Under the pieces are notes generated by a model. It saw nothing but the letters and a program-made list of their open reading frames with translations. It was not told the origin of the DNA and did no database searches. This document shows positions 26,569 to 35,573 of a stretch of 55,112 nt of DNA, piece after piece. This DNA is from an uncultured Lachnospiraceae bacterium (GTDB lineage Bacteria > Bacillota > Clostridia > Lachnospirales > Lachnospiraceae). The position numbers and the translations under genes are program-made. The stretch is from the NCBI GenBank assembly GCA_910586615.1, contig CAJUJP010000025.1, positions 4,766 through 59,877 on the forward strand, read 5' to 3'. Each line of letters starts with the position of its first letter. The first letter of the stretch is position 1.

Positions 26569-28968
26569 ATGGATATCATTTTAAAGCTGAAAGAAGAGTT
26601 GAGTGTGGAGAAGTGGCAGGTGGAGGCTGCCGTTAAGCTGATCGATGAGGGAAATACCATTCCTTTTATTTCCCGGTACAGAAAGGAAGCTACCGGTTCT
26701 TTGAACGACGAGGTGCTCAGAAATCTGGATGAGCGTCTGACTTATCTGCGCAATCTGGAAGAAAAGAAGGAGACGGTCTTAAAGAGCATCGAGGAGCAGG
26801 GAAAGCTCACCGATGAGTTAAAGGAAAGGATCATTGCGGCGGAGACCATGGTTGTGGTGGAAGACCTTTACCGTCCCTATCGTCCGAAGAGGAAGACGAG
26901 AGCCAGCGTGGCGAAGGAGAAAGGACTGGATGGTCTGGCGCAGTTTATTCTGGCTCAGGAGACCACAGAGCCCATTGAGGCGGAAGCAGAAAAATATATC
27001 CATGAAAATGAGGAGGATCCGGCGAAATCCGTGAAGACGGCGGCGGAGGCGCTTCAGGGAGCCAAAGATATCATCGCAGAAATGGTTTCAGACGAGGCAG
27101 ATTACCGGATTTATATCCGCGGCATTACCGTAGAGGAAGGCAGACTTACCAGCACGGCAAAGGACGAGAAGGCGGAAAGTGTCTACGAGATGTACTATCA
27201 GTATGAAGAGCCGGTTAAAAAGGTTGCCGGTCACAGAACCCTCGCCCTGAACCGGGGTGAGAACGAGAAGTTCCTTGTGGTTAAAGTGGAGGCGCCGGTG
27301 GACCGGATCTTACAGTATCTGCGCACGAAGGTAATCACAAAGGACAACCCGGTCACATCGCCGGTTCTGGAAGATGTGATTGCTGACAGCTACGACAGGC
27401 TGATCGCGCCTGCCATTGAAAGGGAGATTCGCAATGATCTGACGGAAAAAGCAGAGGACGGCGCGATTTCCGTGTTTGGCAAAAATCTGGAACAGCTTCT
27501 CTTACAGCCGCCTATCGCGGGCAAAGTGGTTCTGGGTTGGGATCCTGCTTTCCGTACAGGGTGCAAGCTTGCGGTGGTGGACGAGACCGGAAAAGTACTG
27601 GATACGAAGGTCATTTATCCGACGGCGCCCCAGAATAAAGTAACTGAGGCCAAAGCAGAACTGAAGAAGCTGATTAAAAAATATAATGTATCCCTGATTT
27701 CTGTAGGCAACGGGACGGCATCCCGTGAGTCTGAGCAGGTGATCGTGGAACTTTTAAAAGAACTGGATACACCTGTGCAGTACGTGATCGTCAATGAGGC
27801 GGGCGCGTCCGTATATTCGGCAAGCAAGCTGGCTACGGAAGAGTTCCCGAACTTTGATGTGGGACAGAGGAGCGCGGCTTCCATAGCCAGAAGATTGCAG
27901 GATCCTCTGGCAGAGCTGGTGAAGATTGATCCCAAGTCCATCGGTGTGGGACAGTACCAGCATGATATGAATCAGAAGAAGCTGAGTGAAGCACTGGGCG
28001 GCGTGGTGGAAGACAGCGTGAATAAAGTCGGTGTGGATCTGAATACGGCATCTGCATCCCTTCTTGAGTATGTCTCCGGCGTGACCAAAGTGATCGCCAG
28101 AAACATCGTGGATTACAGAGAGACCAACGGCAGATTTACCAACCGTGCACAGCTTCTTAAAGTGGCGAAGCTGGGACCGAAGGCATATGAACAGTGCGCC
28201 GGTTTCATGCGCATCACGGACGGCGACAATCCGCTGGACGCTACCAGCGTGCATCCTGAATCCTACGAAGCGGCCATGCAGCTGCTCGACAAGCTGGGAC
28301 TGACCATGGAAGATGTGAAGGAAGCACAGAAGAAAGCAGCGGCTAAAAAAGCATCGGGGAAGAAAGAGACTCCTGTAAAAGAGAAAAAGAAACCCCAGCA
28401 GAAGATTGTCATCCGCAATACCAATACGGCCATGGGCAAGGCGCTGGCTGCAGCGATGGGCGGTGTGACTCTGGACGGCGGCACAGATACAGAATCCGGC
28501 AGGAACAAAGGACAGGCCGGCGGCCGGAATGAAAACGGTGCAGATAAGACAGACATCACAGTCAGCAGTCTTGAGAAGAAGATCAAGGATAAAAAGAAGC
28601 TTGCGGAGGAACTGGGGATCGGTGAGATTACACTGACAGATATTTTGAAAGAACTGGAAAAACCGGCCAGAGATCCTCGTGACGATATGCCCGCACCGAT
28701 CCTTCGGAGCGATGTGCTGGATATGAAGGACTTAAAACCGGGCATGATCTTAAAAGGAACAGTGCGGAATGTGATAGACTTCGGTGTCTTTGTGGATATC
28801 GGCGTACATCAGGACGGGCTTGTGCATATTTCCCAGATTACCAGCAGGTACATCAAGCATCCTCTGGAAGCTGTCAGCGTAGGCGATGTGGTGGATGTGC
28901 AGGTGCTCACCGTGGATGTGGCCAAGAAGCGGATTGGACTGACGATGAAGATCAAGCAGAACGCATAG
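26569..28968 (+). CDS. tex: Tex family RNA-binding transcription accessory protein
   Basis: A 799-residue protein with the Tex architecture: helical N-terminal domain, YqgF-like core (LGWDPAFRTGCKLAVVD), helix-hairpin-helix region (LNTASASLLEYVSGV) and a C-terminal S1 domain (about 722-797, FGVFVDIGVHQDGLVHIS). Between the helix-hairpin-helix and S1 parts lies an 80-residue Lys/Gly-rich linker (about 584-664) not usual in shorter homologues. Tex is a conserved cytoplasmic RNA-binding protein that influences transcription. ATG 26569 is used because GGAGG ends six bases before it; the ATG at 26557 lies before that site. Confidence 0.93.
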   Translation: MDIILKLKEELSVEKWQVEAAVKLIDEGNTIPFISRYRKEATGSLNDEVLRNLDERLTYLRNLEEKKETVLKSIEEQGKLTDELKERIIAAETMVVVEDLYRPYRPKRKTRASVAKEKGLDGLAQFILAQETTEPIEAEAEKYIHENEEDPAKSVKTAAEALQGAKDIIAEMVSDEADYRIYIRGITVEEGRLTSTAKDEKAESVYEMYYQYEEPVKKVAGHRTLALNRGENEKFLVVKVEAPVDRILQYLRTKVITKDNPVTSPVLEDVIADSYDRLIAPAIEREIRNDLTEKAEDGAISVFGKNLEQLLLQPPIAGKVVLGWDPAFRTGCKLAVVDETGKVLDTKVIYPTAPQNKVTEAKAELKKLIKKYNVSLISVGNGTASRESEQVIVELLKELDTPVQYVIVNEAGASVYSASKLATEEFPNFDVGQRSAASIARRLQDPLAELVKIDPKSIGVGQYQHDMNQKKLSEALGGVVEDSVNKVGVDLNTASASLLEYVSGVTKVIARNIVDYRETNGRFTNRAQLLKVAKLGPKAYEQCAGFMRITDGDNPLDATSVHPESYEAAMQLLDKLGLTMEDVKEAQKKAAAKKASGKKETPVKEKKKPQQKIVIRNTNTAMGKALAAAMGGVTLDGGTDTESGRNKGQAGGRNENGADKTDITVSSLEKKIKDKKKLAEELGIGEITLTDILKELEKPARDPRDDMPAPILRSDVLDMKDLKPGMILKGTVRNVIDFGVFVDIGVHQDGLVHISQITSRYIKHPLEAVSVGDVVDVQVLTVDVAKKRIGLTMKIKQNA

Positions 28969-29007
28969 GCGGGCTGAATCGGAGAAGAATGAGGCGGCAG
29001 TTGAAGC

Positions 29008-29268
29008 ATGAAAGAAAACAGCGCAAAGTATTTTAACAACCGGTCGTGTCAGTATTATCCCTGTCATAAGGTGGAGAAAGAGGCAGAATTTAACTGCCTT
29101 TTCTGTTATTGTCCGCTTTATGCGCTCGGAGAGCGGTGCGGCGGCAGTTTCCGTTATACGGAAGAAGGCATTAAGGACTGCAGTGCGTGCATCATTCCCC
29201 ACAGTGAAGGCGGGTATGAGCATGTGGCAGCCCGGATCAGGGATGTGATCGAGTTGGGAAAACTGTGA
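29008..29268 (+). CDS. Cysteine-rich small domain protein
   Basis: An 86-residue protein with nine cysteines, several in close groups (NCLFCYCPLY, KDCSACIIPH), plus conserved aromatic residues. This matches the Cys-rich small domain family found in anaerobes, often near cobalamin genes. The cysteines probably bind a metal or cluster. It lies 39 bp after tex and may be cotranscribed with it. No enzymatic function is assigned. Confidence 0.8.
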   Translation: MKENSAKYFNNRSCQYYPCHKVEKEAEFNCLFCYCPLYALGERCGGSFRYTEEGIKDCSACIIPHSEGGYEHVAARIRDVIELGKL

Positions 29269-29289
29269 TATTTTATCCGGAGGTGGTTT

Positions 29290-30273
29290 ATGGCTACGAT
29301 AAAGGAAATTGCTGAGATAGTGGGTGTATCAAGCGCTGCCGTATCAAGAGTGCTTAATTATGATGAGGGTATATCGGTCAGCCCGGAGACGAGAGCTGCT
29401 ATTTTTGCAGCGGCCGAGCAGATCGGCTATAAGAAGCGGGTGATCTATCCGAAGATCGATCATGTAGCGCTCTTGTATTTCACGGAAGAGGAAGACGAAC
29501 TTGAGGATATTTTTTATCATAATATCAGGGATGAACTTGTCAGGCAGGCGCAGATGATGAACATCCAGCTTGACATATATACGAGAGATGACGGCATGGA
29601 TGTGATTCCCGGAGACCTGAATGCCTTTGTGGCGATCGGCTGGCTGGACCGGCAGGAGATCAACCGGCTGTACAGTATATGCGAAAGAGGTGTTTTTATC
29701 GGAACATCGCCGGATGAGAAACTTTTTGATGCCGTCAGACCGAATATGGATTCTTTTGTGACGCAGATCGTGGATTATTTTGTGGAAAAGGGGCATAAGT
29801 CCATCGGGTTTATTGGCGGGCCGGACAGAAATATTGACACAAGGGAGCCGTCTATGGATATCCGGGAATGGTCTTTCAGGCAGAGTGTCCAGTATTATAA
29901 ATATCTGAGGGAAGATTTTATTCTGATATCGGATAAATTCACTGTACAGGAGGGATACCGGCTTGGTAAAAAGCTGGTTGGCGGAAAGGAATTTCCCACG
30001 GCCCTCTGCGTGGCCAGTGACACGCTGGCGGTAGGCGTGCTGCAGGCATTAAACGAAGAAGGAATACAGATTCCGGAGCAGATTGCGGTATTCAGTATAA
30101 ATGATGTGAACATTGCCAGATATGTATCGCCGCCTCTGACTACGATCCATATTGATATTCCAAGCATTTGTGAGACGGCGCTGGAACTGTTGCGAAACAG
30201 AGTGCTCAATGGCGGGAAAATTACGAAATCTGTTTTTGTGAACGGTATTCCGGTTTACCGGAAAAGCTGCTAG
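29290..30273 (+). CDS. LacI/GalR family regulator of the galactan locus
   Basis: A 327-residue repressor. The N-terminal helix-turn-helix reads IKEIAEIVGVSSAAVSRVLN, and a periplasmic-binding-protein-like ligand domain follows (KSIGFIGGPD, ALCVASDTLAVGV, VFSINDVNIARY). TCCGGAGGTGG precedes the start. It lies immediately before two terminator hairpins and then the galactan operon promoter, which carries a palindrome over the start site. Its ligand is therefore probably a galactan-derived sugar. Regulation of that operon is inferred from position and palindrome. Confidence 0.88.
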   Translation: MATIKEIAEIVGVSSAAVSRVLNYDEGISVSPETRAAIFAAAEQIGYKKRVIYPKIDHVALLYFTEEEDELEDIFYHNIRDELVRQAQMMNIQLDIYTRDDGMDVIPGDLNAFVAIGWLDRQEINRLYSICERGVFIGTSPDEKLFDAVRPNMDSFVTQIVDYFVEKGHKSIGFIGGPDRNIDTREPSMDIREWSFRQSVQYYKYLREDFILISDKFTVQEGYRLGKKLVGGKEFPTALCVASDTLAVGVLQALNEEGIQIPEQIAVFSINDVNIARYVSPPLTTIHIDIPSICETALELLRNRVLNGGKITKSVFVNGIPVYRKSC

Positions 30274-30285
30274 AGAATGCAGGCG

Positions 30286-30329
30286 GCGGATCTCGTAAAG
30301 TAATTTGTGAAGCAAATTACTTTTTTATA
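30286..30329 (+). terminator. Hairpin terminator after lacI-type gene, also a dispersed repeat
   Basis: AAGTAATTTG pairs perfectly with CAAATTACTT and a T-run follows. A 39-nt stretch from GCGGATCTCG to the T-run recurs with three changes at 54945-54983. Confidence 0.8.
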
Positions 30330-30353
30330 CTTAAATCAAAGGTGTATAAGGAT

Positions 30354-30386
30354 AGATGCAGTCGACGGGACTGCATCTTTTTTTTT
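30354..30386 (+). terminator. Second terminator before galactan promoter
   Basis: A perfect 10-bp stem, AGATGCAGTC with GACTGCATCT, and a 5-nt loop, followed by eight T. A GGTATAGAAAATC motif follows directly (30389-30401). Confidence 0.92.
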
Positions 30387-30466
30387 GTGGTATAGAAAAT
30401 CTTTCGGCAGATTAACCAAAAATTTTTTATAAACATCATACATATAGTCAAAATGAATAAATGTGA

Positions 30467-30495
30467 TTGACAAAAGTAGAGGTAAATGATATATT
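30467..30495 (+). promoter_or_regulatory. Galactan operon promoter
   Basis: A consensus TTGACA (30467-30472), a 17-bp spacer and TATATT (30490-30495). It drives the genes from 30686 on. Confidence 0.8.
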
Positions 30496-30500
30496 TCAAG

Positions 30501-30540
30501 TAGTAAATATATTATTAAATAAATAATAAATTATTTACTA
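30501..30540. promoter_or_regulatory. 40-bp palindrome over the transcription start, probable operator
   Basis: TAGTAAATATATTATTA (30501-30517) and the complement of 30524-30540 agree at 15 of 17 positions. It begins six bases after the -10 box, so a bound repressor would block initiation. The LacI-family protein encoded at 29290 is the obvious candidate. A hairpin role in RNA is an alternative. Confidence 0.6.
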
Positions 30541-30685
30541 ACAGGAATACATATTATAAAAGGAAAAGGTTGAAAGCAGAATTTTCAACCGCGGGATTTG
30601 CGTCCACGGGCTGCCTGCCATACATTTGTTGAATGCATTGTCTGGCAGAAACCGGGACAAAAGCAGCGCAGAAAAGGAGAGGATT

Positions 30686-31291
30686 ATGAAGAGAAAGTTA
30701 TGTTTGGCGGTATTGACGGTATGTATGATTACTGTATTTGCAGGCTGTGGAAAGGCACAGGACAGTATGGCGGAAGGGACACAGACAGAAACGGAAGCGC
30801 CGCAAGGCAGTCCGGCAGCAGCCACACCCGATGAAAAGGGAAATTATCTGGTGAACGGAAGCTTCGAAGAGCCTGATTTTACAGGATGGAATGTGACAAA
30901 TATTGATAATGTCACGGAGGAACTGGATGTCTATACAAGAGAGACAGACTGTTTCGAAGGCGTACAGTCGCTGCACTTCTATTCGGGAAGCAATGATGTT
31001 AATTTTACGGCGGAACAGACAGTTTCCGGTCTGGAAGCAGGCTCATACAAGATGACGGCTCATATTCAGGGAGATGCCGCAGGAGATGAAAATGCTTCTG
31101 TATACTTCTATGCCATTGTCGGCGGAGAGACCATTAAGGCCGATGCGTCTCTGGACGGATACGTGAACTGGTATACGGCGGAGCTTCCGGGGCTGGATGT
31201 ACAGGACGGTGAGATCACAGTAGGCGTCAGTGTCAAGACTGCACCCGGCGGCTGGGGAACCATCGATGATATCACACTGGTAAAGGAGTAG
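30686..31291 (+). CDS. Lipoprotein with carbohydrate-binding (CBM61-like) domain
   Basis: A 201-residue lipoprotein. The signal peptide ends in the lipobox VFAGC (Cys21). A short acidic linker and one beta-sandwich domain follow, beginning NYLVNGSFEEPDFTGW. The domain resembles the C-terminal module of the secreted GH53 downstream and the galactan-binding CBM61 group. It probably holds galactan at the cell surface. GGAGAGG precedes ATG 30686; an earlier ATG in frame at 30626 would hide the lipobox. First gene of the galactan operon, and it ends three bases before the GH53 gene. Confidence 0.72.
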   Translation: MKRKLCLAVLTVCMITVFAGCGKAQDSMAEGTQTETEAPQGSPAAATPDEKGNYLVNGSFEEPDFTGWNVTNIDNVTEELDVYTRETDCFEGVQSLHFYSGSNDVNFTAEQTVSGLEAGSYKMTAHIQGDAAGDENASVYFYAIVGGETIKADASLDGYVNWYTAELPGLDVQDGEITVGVSVKTAPGGWGTIDDITLVKE

Positions 31292-31294
31292 CAC

Positions 31295-32368
31295 ATGCAG
31301 TTTGTAAAAGGAATGGATGTGTCCATGATCAAAGAGCTGGAAGGCTATGGGGCAGCTTATTATCTGGATGGCAGAAAGGGGGATCTTTTTGAGATCTTAA
31401 GCCGGTGCGGCGTTAACATGATTCGCCTCAGAATCTGGCAGGACCCCTACGATGAAAACGGAAATCCTTACGGGGGCGGGATGAATGATCTGCAGACCAC
31501 CATGGAACTGGCAGAGCGCGCGGTTCGTAACGGAATGTCCTATCTGCTGGATTTTCATTACAGCGATTTCTGGGCGGATCCGGCAAAGCAGGTGAAACCA
31601 AAAGCATGGCGCGGTTTATGCGGTGAGAAGCTGGAAACGGCGGTTTACCTGCATACTGTCAATACATTGAAGGCAATGAAAAATGAGGGATTCGTCCCGG
31701 CAATGGTACAGGTCGGAAATGAGATCACAAACGGCTTGCTCTGGCCGGACGGACATATTGACCATAGGGAGGAGATGGCTGCTCTTCTGCAGGCGGGTAT
31801 GAAAGGGGTACGGGAAATCTGTCCTGACACCAGGATCATGCTTCATCTGGATTTCGGAACTGATAACAGCATGTATCGGAATTGGTTTGACAAGATACAG
31901 CCTTTTCGTTTAGATTTTGATGTGATAGGCATGTCCTATTATCCCCACTGGAATGGAAGTATCCAGCTTCTTCTTGATAACATGAATGATGTGAGCAAAA
32001 GATACGATAAGGATATCATTATTGCGGAGACATCCATCGGTTATACGACAGACAGCCTTGGATGCAGCGGGGTCGTATTTTCGGAAGAACAGGAAAAAGC
32101 GACAGGCTATCCGGCCACTATGGCGGGGCAGGAGGCTTTTTTGAAAGATCTGTATCAGGCCGTCAGAAGTGTATACGGAGGAAGAGGGATCGGTGTATTT
32201 TATTGGGAACCTGCATGGCTTCCGATTCCGGACTGCAAGTGGGCGAATCAGAACGGCTGCGATTATATGAACGATAAAGCAGAGACGGGAAATGCCATCG
32301 CAAACCAGGCATTATTTGACGCATCCGGCAATGCCAACAGTGCCCTGGTAAATTTAAAGATGATGTAG
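31295..32368 (+). CDS. GH53 endo-beta-1,4-galactanase, no signal peptide
   Basis: A 357-residue GH53 enzyme that hydrolyses beta-1,4-galactan. The acid/base Glu143 is in VQVGNEITNG and the nucleophile Glu245 in IIIAETSIGY. Other family landmarks are YYLDG, LRIWQDPYDENG and FHYSDFWADPAKQ. It starts directly with the catalytic domain (MQFVKGMDVS), so it should be cytoplasmic and act on imported oligosaccharides. AAAGGAG overlaps the preceding stop codon. A second, exported GH53 is encoded at 35574; the two share many motifs and are probably paralogues. Confidence 0.92.
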   Translation: MQFVKGMDVSMIKELEGYGAAYYLDGRKGDLFEILSRCGVNMIRLRIWQDPYDENGNPYGGGMNDLQTTMELAERAVRNGMSYLLDFHYSDFWADPAKQVKPKAWRGLCGEKLETAVYLHTVNTLKAMKNEGFVPAMVQVGNEITNGLLWPDGHIDHREEMAALLQAGMKGVREICPDTRIMLHLDFGTDNSMYRNWFDKIQPFRLDFDVIGMSYYPHWNGSIQLLLDNMNDVSKRYDKDIIIAETSIGYTTDSLGCSGVVFSEEQEKATGYPATMAGQEAFLKDLYQAVRSVYGGRGIGVFYWEPAWLPIPDCKWANQNGCDYMNDKAETGNAIANQALFDASGNANSALVNLKMM

Positions 32369-32380
32369 GGAGGTTATGGG

Positions 32381-33583
32381 ATGAAAAGGAAAGCAGTAAC
32401 AATATTGACAACCGGTGCGCTGGCGCTTCTGGCGCTCTCCGGCTGCGGCGCGGGAAAAGGAGCGGATACAAAACTTACCGTGTGGACAAATATGAGTGTC
32501 GAGGCTGATACAATACAGAAATATACCGAAGAGTGGGGCAGTGCGAACGGATATGAGGTGGAGGTGATTCATCAGTCTCCGTCAGTCCAGCAGTTTGCGC
32601 AGGCTGTCAACAGTCCGGAAGGGCCGGATGCGGTAATTGGTATTCCGAATGATCAGCTGGCGGATTATGTGAATGCCGGATTAGCAGCACAGGTGCCTGA
32701 CGGGTTATATGAGGACGGAGATTTTTCGGAAGCGGCTGTTCAAGCGTGTTATGTGGAAGGAGCCAGATACGCAGCGCCTCTTTCGGTGGAAACAACAGCA
32801 CTTTTTTATAATACCGACATGGTATCCCAGGTTCCCGAAACATGGGAGGAACTGGTGAAACAGGCGGTGTCCGGCGGGGGTGTGTCTTTTGATGCTACCA
32901 GCATTTATTATGATCTCGGATTTGTGAGAGCCTGCGGCGGATATATTTTTAAATATGAAAACGGCGCCTATGATGTAGCCGATATCGGGCTGGCGAACGA
33001 AGGAGCAGTTGCGGCATATGAATTTATCAATGCTTTGTGCAACGAGCATAATCTGCTCTCGGCAGACGTTACGGCGGACATAGCAAGGAGTAATTTCCAG
33101 AATGGTCAGACAGCCTATTTCATCGGAGGCCCCTGGGATATCGACGGCTTTACTTCCGCGGGAACGAGTTTCGGTGTAGCCGAGATGCCGACTTTTAACG
33201 GACAGCCGTTTGTCACGCCGGTGGGAACCCAGGTGAGCTTTGTGAGCAATAAGAGCGACAGCCAGGATAAGGCATGGGAAATGATCATGTACCTTATTGA
33301 CAAGGGCGCTATGGAAATGTATGAGAGCGGCGACAGGATTCCAGCAAAATTATCCGATCAGGCGAATGAAGCCATACAGAGCAATGAGTATTCCAAAGCG
33401 TTTATTGCCCAGATCAACAATGGAGAGCCCATGCCTACAGTATCGGAAATGGGGCAGCTGTGGGGCATTCACACGAATAATATCCGTTCCATGTGGACAG
33501 GGGAACTGACACCGCAGGAAGCGGCAGAGAATATGGTGAAACAGCTGGAAGAGGCGGTTGCGTTGATGAATTCAGGAAAATAG
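32381..33583 (+). CDS. ABC transporter sugar-binding lipoprotein
   Basis: A 400-residue solute-binding protein of the maltose/oligosaccharide type. The lipobox LALSGC places the lipid on Cys22. The conserved stretch GQTAYFIGGPWDIDGF and the overall length fit the family. It probably captures galacto-oligosaccharides released from galactan. Only 12 bp separate it from the GH53 gene, with GGGAGG upstream. The permease genes follow. Confidence 0.9.
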   Translation: MKRKAVTILTTGALALLALSGCGAGKGADTKLTVWTNMSVEADTIQKYTEEWGSANGYEVEVIHQSPSVQQFAQAVNSPEGPDAVIGIPNDQLADYVNAGLAAQVPDGLYEDGDFSEAAVQACYVEGARYAAPLSVETTALFYNTDMVSQVPETWEELVKQAVSGGGVSFDATSIYYDLGFVRACGGYIFKYENGAYDVADIGLANEGAVAAYEFINALCNEHNLLSADVTADIARSNFQNGQTAYFIGGPWDIDGFTSAGTSFGVAEMPTFNGQPFVTPVGTQVSFVSNKSDSQDKAWEMIMYLIDKGAMEMYESGDRIPAKLSDQANEAIQSNEYSKAFIAQINNGEPMPTVSEMGQLWGIHTNNIRSMWTGELTPQEAAENMVKQLEEAVALMNSGK

Positions 33584-33658
33584 AGTGAAAAGAACTTCTA
33601 ATCACTCGACTTGTCTATGGATTATGAGATTCCGCAAAGCGGGATCATGGGGGTTATT

Positions 33659-34570
33659 ATGAGAAAAAAGAACAATGCAAAGGCCTACGGTTATCTGTTT
33701 CCGGCACTGTTGTCGATTCTGATCGTTACGTGCCTGCCGATTGTATATACCATTGTGATTTCCTTCACAAATTACAACATGTATCATCTGAGTGATTTTT
33801 CTTTTGTCGGATGGGAAAATTATCTGACTGTTTTTTCGGGCAGTATAAGACATGTATTTTTTCCGGTGCTGGGATGGACGGTGTGTTTTGCGGTGATCAG
33901 TACGCTCGGCTCCTACGCAACAGGACTTGTTCTGGCTATTCTTCTGAACAATCCCCGCATGAAGGAGTCAAAAATCTACAGATCTGTTCTGATCGTGCCG
34001 TGGGCGCTGCCGTCCACGATAGCGATTCTGGCATGGCAGGGACTGCTGAATGAACAGTATGGAGGAATCAATAATCTGCTTCATGCGGCAGGAATCGCAT
34101 GGAACGTTCCGTGGCTTACGGATCCGTTCTGGGCGCGCACGGGAATCATTATCGTTAATATATGGCTGGGGTTTCCTTATATGATGAATGTCTGTCTGGG
34201 AGGTCTGCAGGCTATTTCCAATGATTACTATGAGGCAGCCAGGATAGACGGCGCTACAAAGTTTCAGTGCTTTAAAAGCATAACGCTGCCTATGGTTACA
34301 AAGCTTTCCGTTCCGCTGGTGATATCTACTTTTGCATCAAATTTTAATAATTTCGGCAATATCTTTATGATCACCCAGGGCGGGCCGGCGCGAGTGGACA
34401 ATCAGTTTGCCGGGTATACGGATATACTGGCCAGCACTACCTATAAAATGACAACATGGTCAAACAGGTACGAATTATCGGCAACTTTCAGTGTACTGAT
34501 CTTTATCATCGTTGGGACGTTTACGCTGATCAACATGCATATGTCCGGGTCATTTAAGGAGGTGGATTAG
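33659..34570 (+). CDS. ABC sugar permease, MalF-like
   Basis: A 303-residue inner-membrane permease with about six transmembrane segments. The cytoplasmic EAA loop, EAARIDGATKFQCF, contacts the ATPase. ATG 33659 is chosen because GGGGG precedes it; an ATG at 33611 in the same frame is poorly placed. It acts with the binding protein and the MalG-like permease. No ATPase gene is present, so a shared MsmX-type ATPase encoded elsewhere is likely. Confidence 0.9.
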   Translation: MRKKNNAKAYGYLFPALLSILIVTCLPIVYTIVISFTNYNMYHLSDFSFVGWENYLTVFSGSIRHVFFPVLGWTVCFAVISTLGSYATGLVLAILLNNPRMKESKIYRSVLIVPWALPSTIAILAWQGLLNEQYGGINNLLHAAGIAWNVPWLTDPFWARTGIIIVNIWLGFPYMMNVCLGGLQAISNDYYEAARIDGATKFQCFKSITLPMVTKLSVPLVISTFASNFNNFGNIFMITQGGPARVDNQFAGYTDILASTTYKMTTWSNRYELSATFSVLIFIIVGTFTLINMHMSGSFKEVD

Positions 34571-34572
34571 AG

Positions 34573-35499
34573 ATGGGACATAGAGGAAACGGAGACAAAA
34601 GGAGCAGCAAAGAAGACAGCAGGGTGTACTCCCATGGAAAGAAAGAACAGAAAGCTGTCTACTGTGAAAAGATATCTCCTTCAGAGCGCAGAACGTTGTG
34701 GATCAGCAGGGCAGTGATCTGGATCACAATGATTATGGTGATCTTTCCGGCATTGTGGATCGTTATGTCATCTTTTTCAGCAGGAGACAGTTTCTTCTTA
34801 TCATCACTGTTTCCGGATAAATTCAGCACGGAGCATTATGTGGATCTTTTCAGGGAGACCAACTTTCTGCTTTGGGTGTGGAATTCTTTGAAGCTGTGCC
34901 TGATCGTGGCGGTCATTCAGCTGGTTCTGACGTCTCTGGCAGCCTATGCCTTTGCCAGACTGCGGTTTACGGGCAGGAAGTACGGACTGATGTCGCTTCT
35001 TGTGCTGCAGGTTTTTCCAAACAGTATGGCGGTGGCGGGGTATTATATTCTGATTTATAAATTCGGACTTGTAGACAGCAGTCTGGCGTTGATTTTTGTG
35101 CTGGCAGGAGGGAGCGCTTTTAATATATGGCTTCTGAAGTCATATATCGACGGAATCCCCGTAGAGCTGGATGAGGCGGCATTGGTGGACGGTGCCAATC
35201 AGTTTCAGGTCTTCTATAAAGTGATCCTGCCTCTTGCAATGCCTCAGTTAGCAGTACTTTTTCTTTTTTCTTTTATAGCTACATACAGTGAATATGTGAT
35301 CACTTCCATTTTCCTGCAGACACCGGGAAAAATGACGCTGGCTTTAGGGTTACAGTCGTTTATCAGTGATCAGTTTGCAGCACATTGGACGATGTTCTCG
35401 GCAGCGGCTGTGATTTCTTCACTGCCGATTATGGTGGTTTTTATGTGTCTGCAGAGATTCATCCAGAACGGTCTGGTAGCCGGCGGGGTGAAAGGGTAA
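34573..35499 (+). CDS. ABC sugar permease, MalG-like
   Basis: A 308-residue permease. The first 55 residues are polar and basic, then there are about six membrane segments. The EAA loop reads EAALVDGANQFQVF. It starts two bases after the MalF-like stop, with AAGGAGG in the end of that gene, so the two are translationally coupled. Second half of the galacto-oligosaccharide importer. Confidence 0.9.
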   Translation: MGHRGNGDKRSSKEDSRVYSHGKKEQKAVYCEKISPSERRTLWISRAVIWITMIMVIFPALWIVMSSFSAGDSFFLSSLFPDKFSTEHYVDLFRETNFLLWVWNSLKLCLIVAVIQLVLTSLAAYAFARLRFTGRKYGLMSLLVLQVFPNSMAVAGYYILIYKFGLVDSSLALIFVLAGGSAFNIWLLKSYIDGIPVELDEAALVDGANQFQVFYKVILPLAMPQLAVLFLFSFIATYSEYVITSIFLQTPGKMTLALGLQSFISDQFAAHWTMFSAAAVISSLPIMVVFMCLQRFIQNGLVAGGVKG

Positions 35500-35573
35500 T
35501 GAAAACTATCAGAATCATCTAATCAGGAGCGGAGCATAGTGCCTTGTGTTCCGTACACGAAAGGGGAAGCAGA

